64,000 bases of DNA from Tyto alba (taxonomy: Eukaryota; Chordata; Aves; Strigiformes; Tytonidae), in NCBI RefSeq assembly GCF_018691265.1, contig NW_024881322.1, positions 13,417,489 to 13,481,488 of the forward strand. The letters run 5' to 3'. The notes under the pieces were generated by a model. The model searched no databases and was not told the origin of the DNA. It saw only the letters and a program-made list of their open reading frames with translations. Every line of letters begins with the position of its first letter. Position 1 is the first letter of the stretch. Positions 27,343 to 41,200 of the stretch are shown here, piece by piece. Both the position numbers and the translations under genes were made by a program.

Positions 27343-27549
27343 CGCAGCTTCTCAGCTGTGATGTTACGAACAGTAAGGTAAGATAAAAGTTGTTGAAATT
27401 CATGTTGCAAAGCAGTAGGGTACTGTAGAATTTCTCAGTGTGTGTAAATAACTTTCTTAAGATGTGTCTACTCTCTGTCCTCATTATTGTAGTATCCTAG
27501 GTAGCTAAGCATTAGGCATGTTATATTGAAGTATGCATCATAATGAAGG

Positions 27550-28520
27550 TGATTTATTATAATTAAAAAGGCATGGAGAGCAGCTTTTATTAGACATATT
27601 GTTTCACAGGAGAGCTTAATAAAGAGCATTATTATTAGTTATAGATCTGCGTGAAGGATGTTGTTTACTGAGAGTTATGTGAGTATTAGTCAAAGTCTGA
27701 AGTTGCTCATTTGAGCTGTCCACTGTAGGGGGAAAAAAAAAAAAAAGCATTCGGCACAGCAAAGAGAAGAATTTTAAGATTGGAGGGGAGAGAGAGAGAG
27801 AGACAGAGAAAAGGAAATGCCGAGTGCATGAAGTGTTCTCTGCAGGAGCAGTTCTAGAATACTTTATTACATATCTACGGAGACAATGGCATGGACTGTA
27901 AGTAGCTCCTGTCTCTCAATATAATAATGCACATAAAGTCGGGGTCAGATTGGGTTCGCTCTGGGCTTTGATGCTGTAGAAGGTCACCAGGGGAATCGAT
28001 GGACAAAAATGAGACCTGAGTTTTGTGCAATCAATGAGATTTTTCTGTTTAAAGTGGACACTGCTGGGTGCGAGTCTCGGAGCTTCAAATGTGGTTTTGC
28101 TCAGCTTTAGCAGATTGAGAGAAAGATGCACTGTAAATGTATTGTTTGTTTTAATAACTCTGCTGGCACAAGGAGTGAACATCTAAACAGGTTAGTCTGG
28201 CAAACTCTATTATGAAGTCGCATGAGGTACGAATAAATGGACAAATTAGCTACTTTGAATGTTAATTACCCTGAGTTTTTATTCTGTTTCTGCAGAGTTG
28301 TAATTGTCTGGCATTTAGAAAACCCTTAATATATGTTTAGAGAATTACGGAATCATTTGATTAAAAATCATGTGGGATTTTGTTGCTCTGTAAAATACAC
28401 TTTCTACTAATAATTTTAATTCTATGCCCATTATCGTCAATTCCTTAATTTCTTTGGAAATGATTCACATTTCCACAGATTAAAACAAATTCTAATGTGC
28501 CTTTGGCTAAGAAGCTTCAG
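27550..28520. promoter_or_regulatory. Candidate conserved non-coding element with dense TAAT cores
   Basis: This stretch has few recognised repeats apart from A14 near 27733 and a short GA run at 27785. It contains many homeodomain-type cores such as GTTAATTACC, AATAATTTTAATTC and GATTAAAAATC near 28260-28460. Texture alone suggests a regulatory element of the POU6F2 region. Conservation cannot be checked here. Confidence 0.25.
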
Positions 28521-31500
28521 TCTTTTGAGTAGCAAGTGGATACTTGGGACAGAATTGCTTTGATAATTTTCTCCTTAAAGTTTTCAGGCAGCTGAAAGAT
28601 CATCAATTGTTTTGCCTTTATTGTGTACAGTTATCTCTCTAGGATGAGGGAAGCAATCAGGAGGAATGTGATCAGTGACTCTGACATAGCCGTAACACTG
28701 GCAACAGCAAATAATTGACTGATATGGAGGAGATTTATCTCTGTTGTGAAATGGTTAAGAAATTAAAGCACATTATAGGCCAATTTCTAATCACCGATAT
28801 ATATGATTTTAACTGCTTTGCAGTCGATGGAGTTCCAAATTTACACTGCCCTGACAGACTTAGGTCCTGACACTGTTTTCAATTTCAAAGCAAGTCAGCT
28901 ATTGGACTGTACTTTGTGAATGAGAAAGCCACTTAAATCTGGGATTCAAATGATCTGATGGGTTGTTTTTAAAGAGTAAAAAGAAAACACCCCCCTTACC
29001 CTCCTGCCCCTACCCCCCAGTCCTCTTTCAGTACATTGCATCCTGCGTTTTCTGAGTATTCAGTCTGAAGGACTGTTTATCCTACATCACTGCATAAGTA
29101 AATGTCCACCAGAGGCTATGAGGGAGGAAAAGGGGAAGCAGCAAAGCCAGCCCCCTGTATTTTTCAATGTATTATTAAAAATGGCCTTTTTGATGACAGT
29201 GAATAAAATGAAATTATTCCCTCGACACGGGTGCAAAACAGTCCCACAACAAAGAAACAAGCCAAGGCCTTGACAGTCTTTTTCACTTAAACATCTTAAA
29301 AATAGAGTAATTGAAGATTTGTGAGAAAAGCATTAGAAATCATAGATTTTCTACAGCTTGTCTAAATTTGTTTGCCAGAATCTGAAAAATGCCCCAAAGA
29401 AGAATAAGTGTACAGAAGAGAATTTAAGCTTCTGCCTCAATCTAATTTCTGTTAGCAGGGTCATTTACAATTCAAGCAGAATTTATGCTCACCTGAAATG
29501 ATTTATTTGTGTTTTCATGTATGCCCTAAGTAAGAACACTTCAGTTTATATTATTCTTGTTTAAAAAGAAAAACATACTCCACTTCAACATCCTCTCTTA
29601 GTGGTCCTTAGTGTTGCATTCTTAGGATGTGTTAAACATTTTCCAGCTAAGTCTTTTCGATAAAGCATAGAAGGAAATGTAGTAGTTGAATTTTGTATAT
29701 GAAGATATTGGCAATAAAAGTCCATTGCAGTAACCACATTCCATTGTAAAACAGGTCTCTGGCAGATAATGGAAGGAGTAAGCAATTGCAGATAGATTAT
29801 ATAAAACTCAAACAATAGCACAGTGAGCCACCAGATTCTCTGTGTAACCTAAAATAAATCCGAAGGTGATACAGAAAAGTGGGTAGAAAAGAAAATACCG
29901 CAACATCTGTAACACTTTTCTTTGGACACACCTTGGTTATCAGTATGTATTTCTTCTGTTTGGCTGCAACATAGGAAGGTGTGATAAACCATGGCACATA
30001 CAAATTCAACTGTTGTCAATTTGTAGCAAAACTAACTTTTTTTTTTAGCCAATATTGAGCTGTCTGTCTTTTGGGGACAGTAGGCTTGGCATGATTCTCA
30101 CTGAAGAGTCACTGAGAGTTAAATTCTGTGTTTTGCAGCAGATGCAATGATTGCTGCCCTTTAAGGTACTTTCTTTGAGTTAAGCATATGCAGCCTCTTT
30201 TGGCCTCCCCAGACAGAACTGCCAGTTGTTACGGCCAACACCACCAGGGTCAAGTTCCCAAGTCACCACTCATGCAAAAGTTTTTTTGAGATTTATGGTG
30301 AAATACCTCCTTGCAGAATCTGGAGCAGAGGCAACTTGGTTTCTGTGAGAGGATTGCTGTGGAATTAGGTGCCGAATTACTGCACACTTCCCAGAGCAGA
30401 CCTTGCATATAAGGCTAATAAAAAGGTTTTTCTGATTCTCTAGTTTAAAAGTACTGTATAATTCATTGTACTTTATCTTTCTGAGTGTTTTAGGAAAGGT
30501 GGAAGATGAATGCATATAAAAGAGCAGGAGCATATGGGCCACAGGGAAATGTAGTACAAATGATCCAAAACTGAGGAAACAGATGAGATCAAATGAAAAA
30601 TTTTGCAAACTGGGAAAATGTTGAATGTCATGTTGAACTTCACCTTAATATTCATGCTTAATATACTTTCCTTTCTATGGTAATTAATGAACCATCCTGA
30701 AAAGCAATTTTTTACACTTTCCTCTCCTACCCATTTAAAAATACTGGGAAAACATACATGTAAACTAAAGCTTCCCATGGACATTTTTAACTTTTGCAAC
30801 CAGCTCTTATTCAACATATCATCCTATGTCTCACTGATTGTAGCAGCATTACAAGAATCATATTTTCACACAGATGAACTATTCATGGCAATTTCTCCAA
30901 CAGATTTGACACAAACATTCTTTTCTTTGGTATCAGAGATATAAGCTTTCTATTTTTGACCTATTTCTTCCCCTGACCGAGGAAAATCTCACTTTCCATT
31001 AATATTTGACTTCTCTGTTTCTTCCTCTTGCAGAATTTCAGGCTGATAGAGCAGTGAGAGAGTCTTGGTCAATGTCAGCTTATGCATGTGCATGCATTCA
31101 TAAAACCAAACCTCTACAGGTTATTTAGAATTAATATTTGAATAAACACATGCAGTGGTTAATACATATATATGTATCATTTTGAGTACACACCTTCATG
31201 ATTTTACCGTTGTAGATCAACAGGTAGCATTTATTGATCTGTTATAACAGCAGATCTAGTTGCAGAGAAGATTTTGATTGATTGTCCTCATCCAGAGTGA
31301 GTTCTTTCCCCATCTCTCCAGAGTCTTCAGTGGCATTGGCTGCAGATAGCATGGAGACAAAAGATTTCCTTCCAAGGAAAGGATGCAATTGTATACATGT
31401 ATAATTGTGTTTGGATTCCAAGTAATTATTTCAGTGTCCTTTGCTAAATCTATCCAAGCAATCTGATACACCTTTTATGCTAAAAGTCTATAAACTATTG

Positions 31501-32330
31501 GTAGTAGTATAGATATTTTATGTCAAACTTCCATTCTGTAGAATATCATGATTACAGCTTCATCTGCCTCATGGACTGGGAATGCCTTTTGTGACTTGTG
31601 CCGTTAGTTTCATCAGACAAATCTTTTTCCCCGTTTTACCTTTTAAATCAAGCCTGAAAGGATTGTTTCAATTTTAAAAATTTCAAGCATGCAAAATTCT
31701 GTATTAAGGTAGGAAAATACATAACTTTGCATTTTCTGATCTTTAATATTAAATTTAATATTCACAAAGTACAGTCCAATACCTTACTGCATATTTCAGC
31801 ACTAAATGTTTATTGCGATGACTGCTTATTATCAGACTAGGTCAAGAGGTAAGAATGCACTTGTATTCATTTAGGTAAATAAGCTACTTAGCCACCTTTC
31901 ACATTCTGAGGTTGCACCTGGCACCAGTATTTTACAGGTCAGGTTTTAGATCACAGTCACCAACTGATAAGCATCTCGCTTTCTTCATCCTGCTTTATTT
32001 TTACCTCCTCTTCTGGTCTAAATGATCTCTCACATTTTATTTCTGAGTTCCTTCTACTTGTTGAATGAAGTAAAAAGAAAGGGAGTCTGTCCTCCACCTT
32101 TTGCCTTCCTTTTATAAACTGAAATGTTCACCAGAGAAGCCTGGAAAGGAAATGTATGAATGCCAGTATTACTTCCTAGGGAGTTCTCCAGCATCCAGAT
32201 CCCTTGGTTAGACCCCATAAGCCCTCCAGGTCTTTTCAGCTTACTGTCCAAAAATAAATCTCAGACTGTCTTGAACATTTTTATAAAAGCCCCACCCTTA
32301 TTCCCATGTTATTGGTTGGGTTAGTGTTTT

Positions 32331-32381
32331 GTGTGTGTGTTTTTTTTTTTTTTTGTTTTGTTTGTTTTGTTTTTGTTTTTT
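32331..32381. repeat. (GT)5 T14 and TTTG-rich tract
   Basis: A short GT run is followed by T14 and GTTTT/GTTT units. Confidence 0.9.
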
Positions 32382-34311
32382 AAGACCAACAATACTTTTC
32401 CCCCACAAAGCTATGTGTGCATGCACTTAACTGTTCTGGAAAAAAAAGGAGTCTGCTGGTACAGAGTTCATCACCCCTTCTGAAAAGCTAAGCTAGAGAA
32501 AACTGCCTGGAGGCTGTTCTGCAACGAGCCCATGCTTGGTCATGTTGCAAACAGAGATAAACCTCATGCCCTTGCAGAAATAAACTGCCCCATCAGTTGT
32601 ATGGCTGTCTGAAAACTGGAGTCTGCCACGTGGGCTGAAGGGAGGGCTTTGCTTCATGCCAGTTCAAGAAGACTTTGCTTGCTCTTGCGGTGCAGCCAAC
32701 CTCTGGATGGCAGTACGGTCACTGTGAACAGATTGGGGCTCCTTCAGGTTTCTCTTAAGAAATACCTATCTGGTAAATTTGTCTAGTCTTCACTCACGCC
32801 CCTGGTATGATCTGCCTTTACCTTGAGCTTTCAAAATTTTACACAAGTGAAGCCTCAAGGCTGGAGTCTCCATGCACAGATGAAGACCTACAGAAAACTT
32901 CCTTTTCAGCTGTGTTGTTTTCAAGGTTTTGTGTCCCTTCCTCCAACTGAGTTATCAGGTACAGCTGTTCAGCATTTTGAAGGGCTTCTTTTTTTTTTTT
33001 TTTCAGTTGGGTGTTATTACAGTACCTCATGTGAATGCTCTTCAAAAGTTGTTGAGAAAGTAGAAACTTCTCTCACATGGACTAGCTATATACTCAGTCA
33101 TAATGTGGTTTACTCACAGCTTATTTCTTTCAGTAGACTTAAGCTCTAACACTTTAAATATTTTCACATTATATAAAATTATTCAGGGTTGGTAATAAGT
33201 TTTCTTGAGCTACAAGAAAACTCGGAGGCACGTTAGTCATAAGTGGAAAAATTTCAGAGCATAGACTTTTCCCCCCTGCCCCCATGAGATGCAAACAGGA
33301 ATTGTCTGACAAACTTTCCCCAAATTTAGTGTAAGGTTTTTCTCTTTGGCCTTCTAAATGTATTTGGCATTTTTTTTCTCTTGCAAGTAATTGTTGCAAG
33401 CCAAAGCAATGAGATTTGAAGCAGCACAAGGAGACAAAAATAGGACTTTGCTGTGGAATTATATAATTGTCATGCTTACCGTTAAAATTAGATTGTTTTC
33501 TAAATAAAATCTATGCACGTTAGTTCTTTGTTAAAAGTATCATGTCAGTGTAAAAGAGTATGTGGAGCAGGCATACTAAGCCAAGTCAGATTTTACTACT
33601 GTTGTATCTGTGACACTAACTGGGATACTAAAAGGGACTCTGCTGTGCATTGTCATCAGCAATGTTATGAACTGTGCTCCACTTTCTATATTGCCTTTGC
33701 AATCTCATTGCCTTAAATGAAGTGCTAAATTACACTTGCAGAACCCTAGTGAAGGCAATAGGATTAAAAGAGGTGCTACCGAAGTCATAATTTATTAATG
33801 ATGTTAATATGGTGTACAAGGCAGGAGGGAACCTGCTTTGATAGAGATCCTAGGCTGAATCTGTAGAGACAGCATTTAGAGGGAAACCCAGCAGCCTTGG
33901 GAAAGACTTTTGGAGAGAAAATAAACACAAAGCTATATATATTCTCTCTTTACTTTCACTGTCAGTACAGTGTTTTAAAATTTTTCACTGGATAATAATG
34001 CAAAAAGTATTTCTTTGACTCACAGCAGCTCTGAGGTGAAAGACCTTTGATACAGTTTAGAAGACAAGATAACTGTGCATCCTTGTGCACTCCTGTGTTA
34101 TGCATTTCTCTGTCCAGTAGAACTTCAAATATCACAAACAGAGGAGGTTTCTATACTTGTCTTTTCAGGAGAAGGTTTTTGCCCACTTATAATGCTTTGT
34201 TATATGTATTTCCGTGTCATTTTCATCCTTTTCCTCCTACTTAGCTCTTTGGTTACCTTTGAGCAATTTGCCCCCACTGCTGTGCTCCAGCCTCACAAAA
34301 TCTGATCGTAT

Positions 34312-34375
34312 AAGTGGTCCCGTTGATTTCAGTATGTATACTTAGTGCAGGGTTACATGCTTGAAGGACCAGTTT
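34312..34375. repeat. Fragment of a GGTCCCATTGACTTCA-type dispersed repeat
   Basis: AAGTGGTCCCGTTGATTTCA, then a GGGTTACATGCTTGAAGGAC block, matches the expected order of the family over about 60 bases. It is the longest of the short fragments. Confidence 0.45.
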
Positions 34376-37300
34376 ATACCCTTCAGATATAGATAAATGA
34401 CTATCATGTCTTAAAGCCATAGTTTAACCACAGCATAAACATGGCTTTCCTTTCATCACAGCAGTTCAGTTCCTCTGTCACAATAAATTTAACATATTTG
34501 GTTGGGTTTCTTGTGGTGCTTTTCAGTATGTTGGCAGCTTTTCGTTAAACACCTTTAAAGATGTGTATAGGCACTAGGTCATCTAGGAGAAAGAAATCCT
34601 ATACATGGAGTGACTGCCCAGGGGGTAACATGATGAGACCCATAAAAACTAGGGTGTTTTCATTTCTCAGTGTCATACAACTTCTTTGTGGTCTTCCAAA
34701 TCACTTTGATCTCAGAGGAACTGTGTGCCTAGGTCCTTTTGAAAGCATTACCTTAGCTGTGTTAGTTGTGAAGGAAAGAGGTGGATATGAAATTTTCATT
34801 TAACAACTTATTGTCACAAGTGTGCATTCATTAACTCTTTCTTTCCTGATGTTTGTAAAAACAGAATAATAAATAGTGAAGTCTGGAGCTAGAAGTTGTC
34901 TTCAGAAAACAAATCCAGAAATTTGCTCAACTGTTTGTATGGTTAGATTGCCTGTCCTCCTCCTCCTATTGCTAATTCTCAGTTGCGATGCTGGAATCAG
35001 GTTGGGGAATGATGGAGAGTTGGGAACAGTCCTCTGAGTAAAGGATTGTTTATGTGGCCATGTGAGACTTCTAAAATCAAAAAGGCTTTAAACTACTAGC
35101 TATGGCAGACTTTGATGCGATACAGTCCAGGGAATTGCTGCTTAAGCATGCAATTCATGTTAATGCACCCCGATCCCTGGTGAGTTGCTGATTAATCTAA
35201 ATGGGTTATAACGTAGCCCCTCAGTAGCTTTTCTTTAACTGATATATGGAACAGAATTCAATTTTTCTTTGCATTTAATATAAGATCCTAGAAAACTGAA
35301 AAGTAGTCAGCTTTTTTTTTTATCATTGTGGATTTAGATTTTTCTCCTTAATTTATTAACTTCTGTTCCATACAACACTTGGTCTCAGAATATAATGAAA
35401 GTGATATTCTGTGCTTAATCCTCATAGTCCTCTAAAACTGGTATTACTTTTTTTTTTTTTTTTTTAATTCTTGAAGTATTCCCTTCAGACTTCAAGGCTT
35501 GTGAGTTTCTAGGCTTCTCACCTGAAGAGTTAGTTTTGAACCTAACAAATTTGGTTGTGTATGTTAGGATTTGAAGCTGAAAGTTGAGCAGAAGAGGGAA
35601 GTTTGGGAACTGCTGGTAGAACTGTACAAATAATACTACTTATGTAGAAGTTACATTTTTCTCTTTTTCCACCAGAGTTTTGTATACTTCATAGGGAAGA
35701 TCTGCGTGCATATCCTGGTGCAATGCAACTGATCCCATGTCATAAGTATCTAGTTGGAGAATATTTAATATTTTTGCTATTTTGACTGCAGAGGTGAAAT
35801 AACTGCATGATTTGACTCTGTACAGGAGCTGTTGGTCATCTTTCACTGATAATTCTATATATAGGCATGTGGATGTATTTCTTTACATTCTCTTTGGAAG
35901 AAGCAAATACTGTGTGATAGCCACTTAAGTGGTGTTACTCTGCTCCCTATGAATACGCCCTACTGGTAAGCACAAAAATGGTAGCATATTCTTATGGAAA
36001 AAAGCTCTTTTGGAAAAACCATTGTGGCTGCTGTTGCAGTAATGGGATATCAAACAGGCAAAATTGTATGTGTTGTCAATGGCTACAATATAATTTCATT
36101 GACTTGCAACGTTTAAAGTGATGCCATGGTGGTAAGCTTATATAAGGTGTCACATTGAAGTAATTGCCCACCAACTTGATTTTATGGCCAAAGAGAACAT
36201 TTTATACCTACACAAATTCTGAGGACACTCTAACCTGTGTGGAAACACAGAGATCAAAGGATGCAATTGAAAATTCATATACTATAGTGAAGTACTTAAA
36301 TAATCCTAGAAACAAATGGATGGAGTGAACGTTGGTAAAAGTAAATGCGAAAGGTGATTTTTTAAATCTATGAATATGAATTTTGTGTAAAATGCAAAAA
36401 AATGGGGTGATTTAAGTCACTGGTTTTACTCACCCTAAATGTAGCTGGTTTTACTTATTTGGTGTTTGCCTAAGTCTCTTTGCTTGTGCTTTCATTATGC
36501 CAAGATTTCTGTTCAGCACTCTTCAGGCTAGTGGTTTGTCTGGAGTCAGGTGAGGGAACGGAGCCTGGGTTTGGCTCCAGAGGAGGCACATGAGCTGGGG
36601 CTGCCCTGGTGACAGACACGTGGGTGCTCCGCTTGTTTTCCTAAATTGTAGAGCTGAATCACTGTACTGGGGTGGGCTGGCTGGATCTAACTTGCTTCAC
36701 AGCAGCCAGTATGGTGCTTTTCTGGATTTGTGACTAAACCTGTGCTGGTAACACACCAGTGTTTGGCTGTTGTGGAGCAGTGCTTGTGCAGCGTCTGTGC
36801 TAGAGGTGGGCAGAAAGTCGGGAGAGGCCATGGCCAGGACACCTGACCCCAACTGCCCAAAGGGATATTCCATACCATATGATGTAGTGTTGAACATTAA
36901 AAACTGGGGGAAAGAGGGAAGAAATGAGGATGTTTGTAGTTATGGTATTTGTCTTCCCATGTAGCTGTTACTCATACTGAGGCCCTGATGCCCTGGAATT
37001 AGCTGGACTTCTGCCTGCCAATGGGAAGTAGTGGAAAAAATTCCGTATTTTGTTTTGCTTGCACGTGCATATTATGCTTTTGCTATCAAACTGTCTTTAC
37101 ATTGACCCACAAGTTTTCTCTCCCTTCTGTTTTCTCCCCATTCCATGGGAGAGGGGAGTGAGTGGGTGCTTGGCTGCTGGCCAGGGTCAACTCACCTCAA
37201 CAGTGCAAATATTCAGGAGTGGGAAGCTGCTGTAACCACTTAAACCAGGAATAAACGTGCCGGGGGAAAATGTCAGTAGGTTAAGGGCCAAGAACCATCT

Positions 37301-38205
37301 ACTCGGATATAAAGGAGAGTTGTGTTGAATGTCACATTAGTAACTTCATGGAAAGGGGAATATTACTGAGGAAACAGCAGTGCTAGCTCCAGCTATAGAA
37401 GAAAAAGAAAAGGAAGAATTTTAGGCCCTGGTAGCAGCAGAGGTGAGCTCTGCACCACTCCTGTTTTACAGGGCATTACTTTTCTGTTTTCCTTCTTTGT
37501 AATGAAGATCTGCTTTCATAATTCTTCTTGAGATCTTCAGTCTGGGAGGATGGAGGTCATTCATTGTGCCAGTGACTAGCAAGCGAGCAATGAAAAAGTA
37601 TCTTTTGCTCCCAGAAGACCCTTTGATGTTGCCTCAGTGTTGGGTTTCCCAGGCAAAACCAAGACCTGCAGCAGCTCTGTGTTCTTTTTATGCTGCTTGA
37701 TCCATCCCACTGAATTTATTATTCTTTTTTTTTAAGAAGAGTGAAGTGGATTAGAATTGCCATCAGGTTAAGAAGTAGGAGAGATGGACTTTTGTTGATG
37801 TGAGGATTAAATTGGTTAAGTATGTGTAACTTGATTATTTGCTCAACACATGAATGGATATTTGTGGATACTGGAAACAGGTAAATGGTCAAAGGAGTAG
37901 GTTAACAAAAGGAATAAATGGAAGCAATGGGATAAATTTAAGAATAGGCCACTTAAATACAGTGGAAAATGTCCTAGCAGCAAATATTAAAATTTTATAA
38001 GTATTGATTGAGGAAAGTGGATTATTATGAAACCTTAAATTAGATCTTGCTAAACTCTAGAAAAACAGATCAAGAAAGAGTTTAGTAGAGGCTCTGTGGG
38101 GATAGGGTAGATTACATTGCACACTTTCACAGGAATGCTTGAAAGTCAAAATAGAAACCTTTGCTCTGCCCTCTCTTTTGCAAATTGGTTAAACTGACTA
38201 TAGAG

Positions 38206-38290
38206 ATTGGGTGACTTGGCTGGCAATGCATAGAGGTTCAGCGGCAAAATGGAGCTTCCAAGGTGCCAGCCCTCCTATTCTAACCACCTG
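38206..38290 (-). mobile_element. MIR-type (CORE-SINE-like) remnant, antisense
   Basis: The + strand order GGGTGACTTGGCTGGCAATG, GGTTCAGCGGCAAAATGGAGC, CCAGCCCTCCTATTCTAACCAC fits an antisense MIR. In such copies GTGACTTGCCCAAGG is followed by AGTGGCAGAGC and then by CTCTAACCAC from the RNA polymerase III B-box/A-box side. The match is recognisable by order and spacing but is diverged. An LTR or chance match is less likely. Confidence 0.5.
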
Positions 38291-41200
38291 GTGGGAAACT
38301 TCCACTCCCACAAAGAAAAGGCTATTTTTCATTAGAAGAGGACTAATGGGGAGGGTGAAGGTGGTTTGAATACTGGTATGCTCTCACAACTGTACTGGTA
38401 TACTCAAGTTTGATAGAGGAAACCCAAGTGGCTCTTTGCCTTTGCATATAAAAACTGTAAATACACATAGCTTCTAGGTTCAGAAAACTAATGCTAAATA
38501 TGGACATAGGAATTAGCTTTGTCTTAAAAGTAAAGATGCTTTTTTCATGTATATATGCCAGACACACAAAATTAACTTCCATTTAGAATGATACATGAAA
38601 ATAACTTGTAATCGACAAATAACGTGAGGCTGTGATTGAAACTCTGAATTTCTGCATCTCATTGCTTTGTTTTTGTAAATTTTTTATCACTCTGTTATTA
38701 GTGGCTATATTTATGTTCATTTTTGGTATGCTGGTGTTTCCAAACACAGATTTTTGTAATGGATGCATATGTGTGCATGTGTTGTCCATAGTTCATGTAA
38801 TCCTACATATCGCCAAAAAAAAAAAAAATCTGTGGATTATGCCATGTTTCTAAATAATGTTAATAGTTTGAAAGAAACTCAGACTCTTATGTTCAAAAAC
38901 TACATTTACTGTTTTTTAAAAATAACATTAAGCTTTATAGCAGGTTGAAAAGTAATTTGAGACCAATACCATTATGAAATTGTTTATGTTGACCTATACT
39001 TTTTTGAAACAACTAAACTACATTTAGGGTTACCTGTTGAAGTTTTGTTACTGATTTCGGTAACAGGAAGCTCAGGGCCCTTACCCAGATCTCAGTGATT
39101 TTTTTTATGCAGAGAATTGTGTGTATTTGTCCCTGTTGAAGCAGATGGCAGCAATCCAAATGGTTTCATTGGGTAGAGAATCAGGACTACTAAAAATGTA
39201 TTTATATATGTAATAGATACACCTATATATGTATATGCACATACATTCTAGATGTGTGTGATAAACAGTAGCAGGATCTTTGGGCAGATTTTTCCACTGT
39301 TGAAGCAGAAAGGAATCAACACCACTGTGACACTGCTCTCTAAGGAGCGCAGGGATAGTTACTCTTTAAGGGTGAAACTCTTCAGCCCAGTGATCTTGGC
39401 CAGTTTGCAAATAGCTGGCGCAAGCAAAAGAGTGTTGCTGTAGTTGCATGTATTACTTTACTCTCTGATCAGGTTTTTTAGGAGGAGTGTCCTTAAGAAA
39501 CAATAGGAAGCCAATGGCAAATCATTGCGTGGCAATTTTTGTTAAAAAACAAACCAAAAACCCCAAACCGAAACACAAACCTAAACCAAGCAGTATCTAA
39601 TAAAGACTAGAATTGTCCATATGGGAAAATACTAGCAGACCTCAGAAATGCTTCATTCATTGTTTATTGATAATCCAGTTACTGATCACTTTAGCAGCAA
39701 TTACAGTAAGTGCTATGCTGTTTTCCTATTGTAAGGCATTAAACAGAAAAGCTGCAGTTACGCTGCTCTGAATTGAAGTGATCCTCCTATGTCCAACACA
39801 TAACACTGCTGCTGTGTGTGGTGTGTGACACATCCTACCCTAGTGTAACAAATGCAGCACTGGGAGTTTGTAAATATAGCTGCAACTTCCAGCAGATTAA
39901 GGCCATTGACAAAAAAGCAAAGCACTCTTTGGGCTTCAAAGAAAAACTTCAAAGTTTCAAGTGGGCTTTAAAGAAAACTAAGTCCTTATGCAAACTTCAT
40001 TAGAAGTGTGAAGCTATGTGATAGCTAAAGGCATGCTGAATTTGGAATACATTTAATTAATATGTTGTGATCCACAATGTGAAAATAAAGATGTGGTACC
40101 CAGGTGTTGATGAAGACCTGGTATGAAAAAAGTAATCCTGAAGATCTTCTGGAACGATTAAAAAAATATTGCACTCATTTATCAATGAGAAAGGCTTGGA
40201 AAATATAAAAAGCATAACATTATTGATCTGCAGTATTTGTGGCATTATTAAGTATGCTTAGCAGTTATAACAGCAGGTTTTGCTGTCAGATGGGCTCAAC
40301 ATAGGAGAACCATAGGAAATCTTTTTGGGATTCTTAACCAGAGAGCTGCACATTTTATGACAGTGCATCTTCTAGTATCTGGAAAAAGAACATTTTAGTC
40401 TGTGAAGCTCAGTTCAGGTGAAGCTTTCAGTTTCTTTGATAGATGGGCATTATTGCAATTTTATTCTATGTATGGAGGAGATAAAAGGAAATCTGAGGGT
40501 ACACTCCTAGAAGGTATGGTATCAGTAGAAATGCTGTGAGAGGAGTAATTTCCATACTTGTCACTAGAATTCAAGTATGCTGTATTAAGGCAAGCACTGT
40601 GAAGAGCACCCACAAGAGCTGACCACCTTGTTAATCAGATAATGTATAAAATCAAGGCTGAGCTGTCGTAAGTTTGGACTCAGATTTTAGAAGCCTTCAG
40701 TCTTGTTTATGGAGAAGAATTCAAGGCAGACCTTCACTTTTGCTTCAAGCTGACAATGAACAATTTGATATTGAAATGAAGATTTATTTTTTTTTTTTTT
40801 TTCCCAGCAATTTTTGATTGTGGCATTCTGATGTAATCCTGACTTGCCTGGTGTATTTTTTGTTTAAATATTATACCCTTATTTATAAAGCGTTTTGAAA
40901 GGTTCACAAAAAAATTTATGTACCCAATTTCCAAACCGGTTTGGTTTGTGACTGTGTATTGTATTCTAGATTGTAACCGTGTTTGCAAGTGGCATTCAAA
41001 CCAAGAGCTGGATGAAACTGGAATTAGATAAGAACTACTTTAAAAATCTTCAGCAAAAAAAGTTTTCACTAGGAAAGATTGCTTCATTGCACCAAAACTG
41101 ACATGTTCCAGTTTCAACAAATTTTTTTTTGAAGGTGTTACTTTGTGTGTCTTTGGAATTTCTCGGGAGAGCCAGGGAATACCCATCCTGAAACAGAAAG

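Larger units (their letters stand above)
22636..38205. other. Non-coding DNA, low-complexity tracts, no gene recognised
   Basis: Contains the tracts at 24.0, 26.5, 27.3 and 32.3 kb, two hairpins at 25.5 kb and the candidate regulatory stretch at 27.5-28.5 kb. No exon could be supported. Confidence 0.65.
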
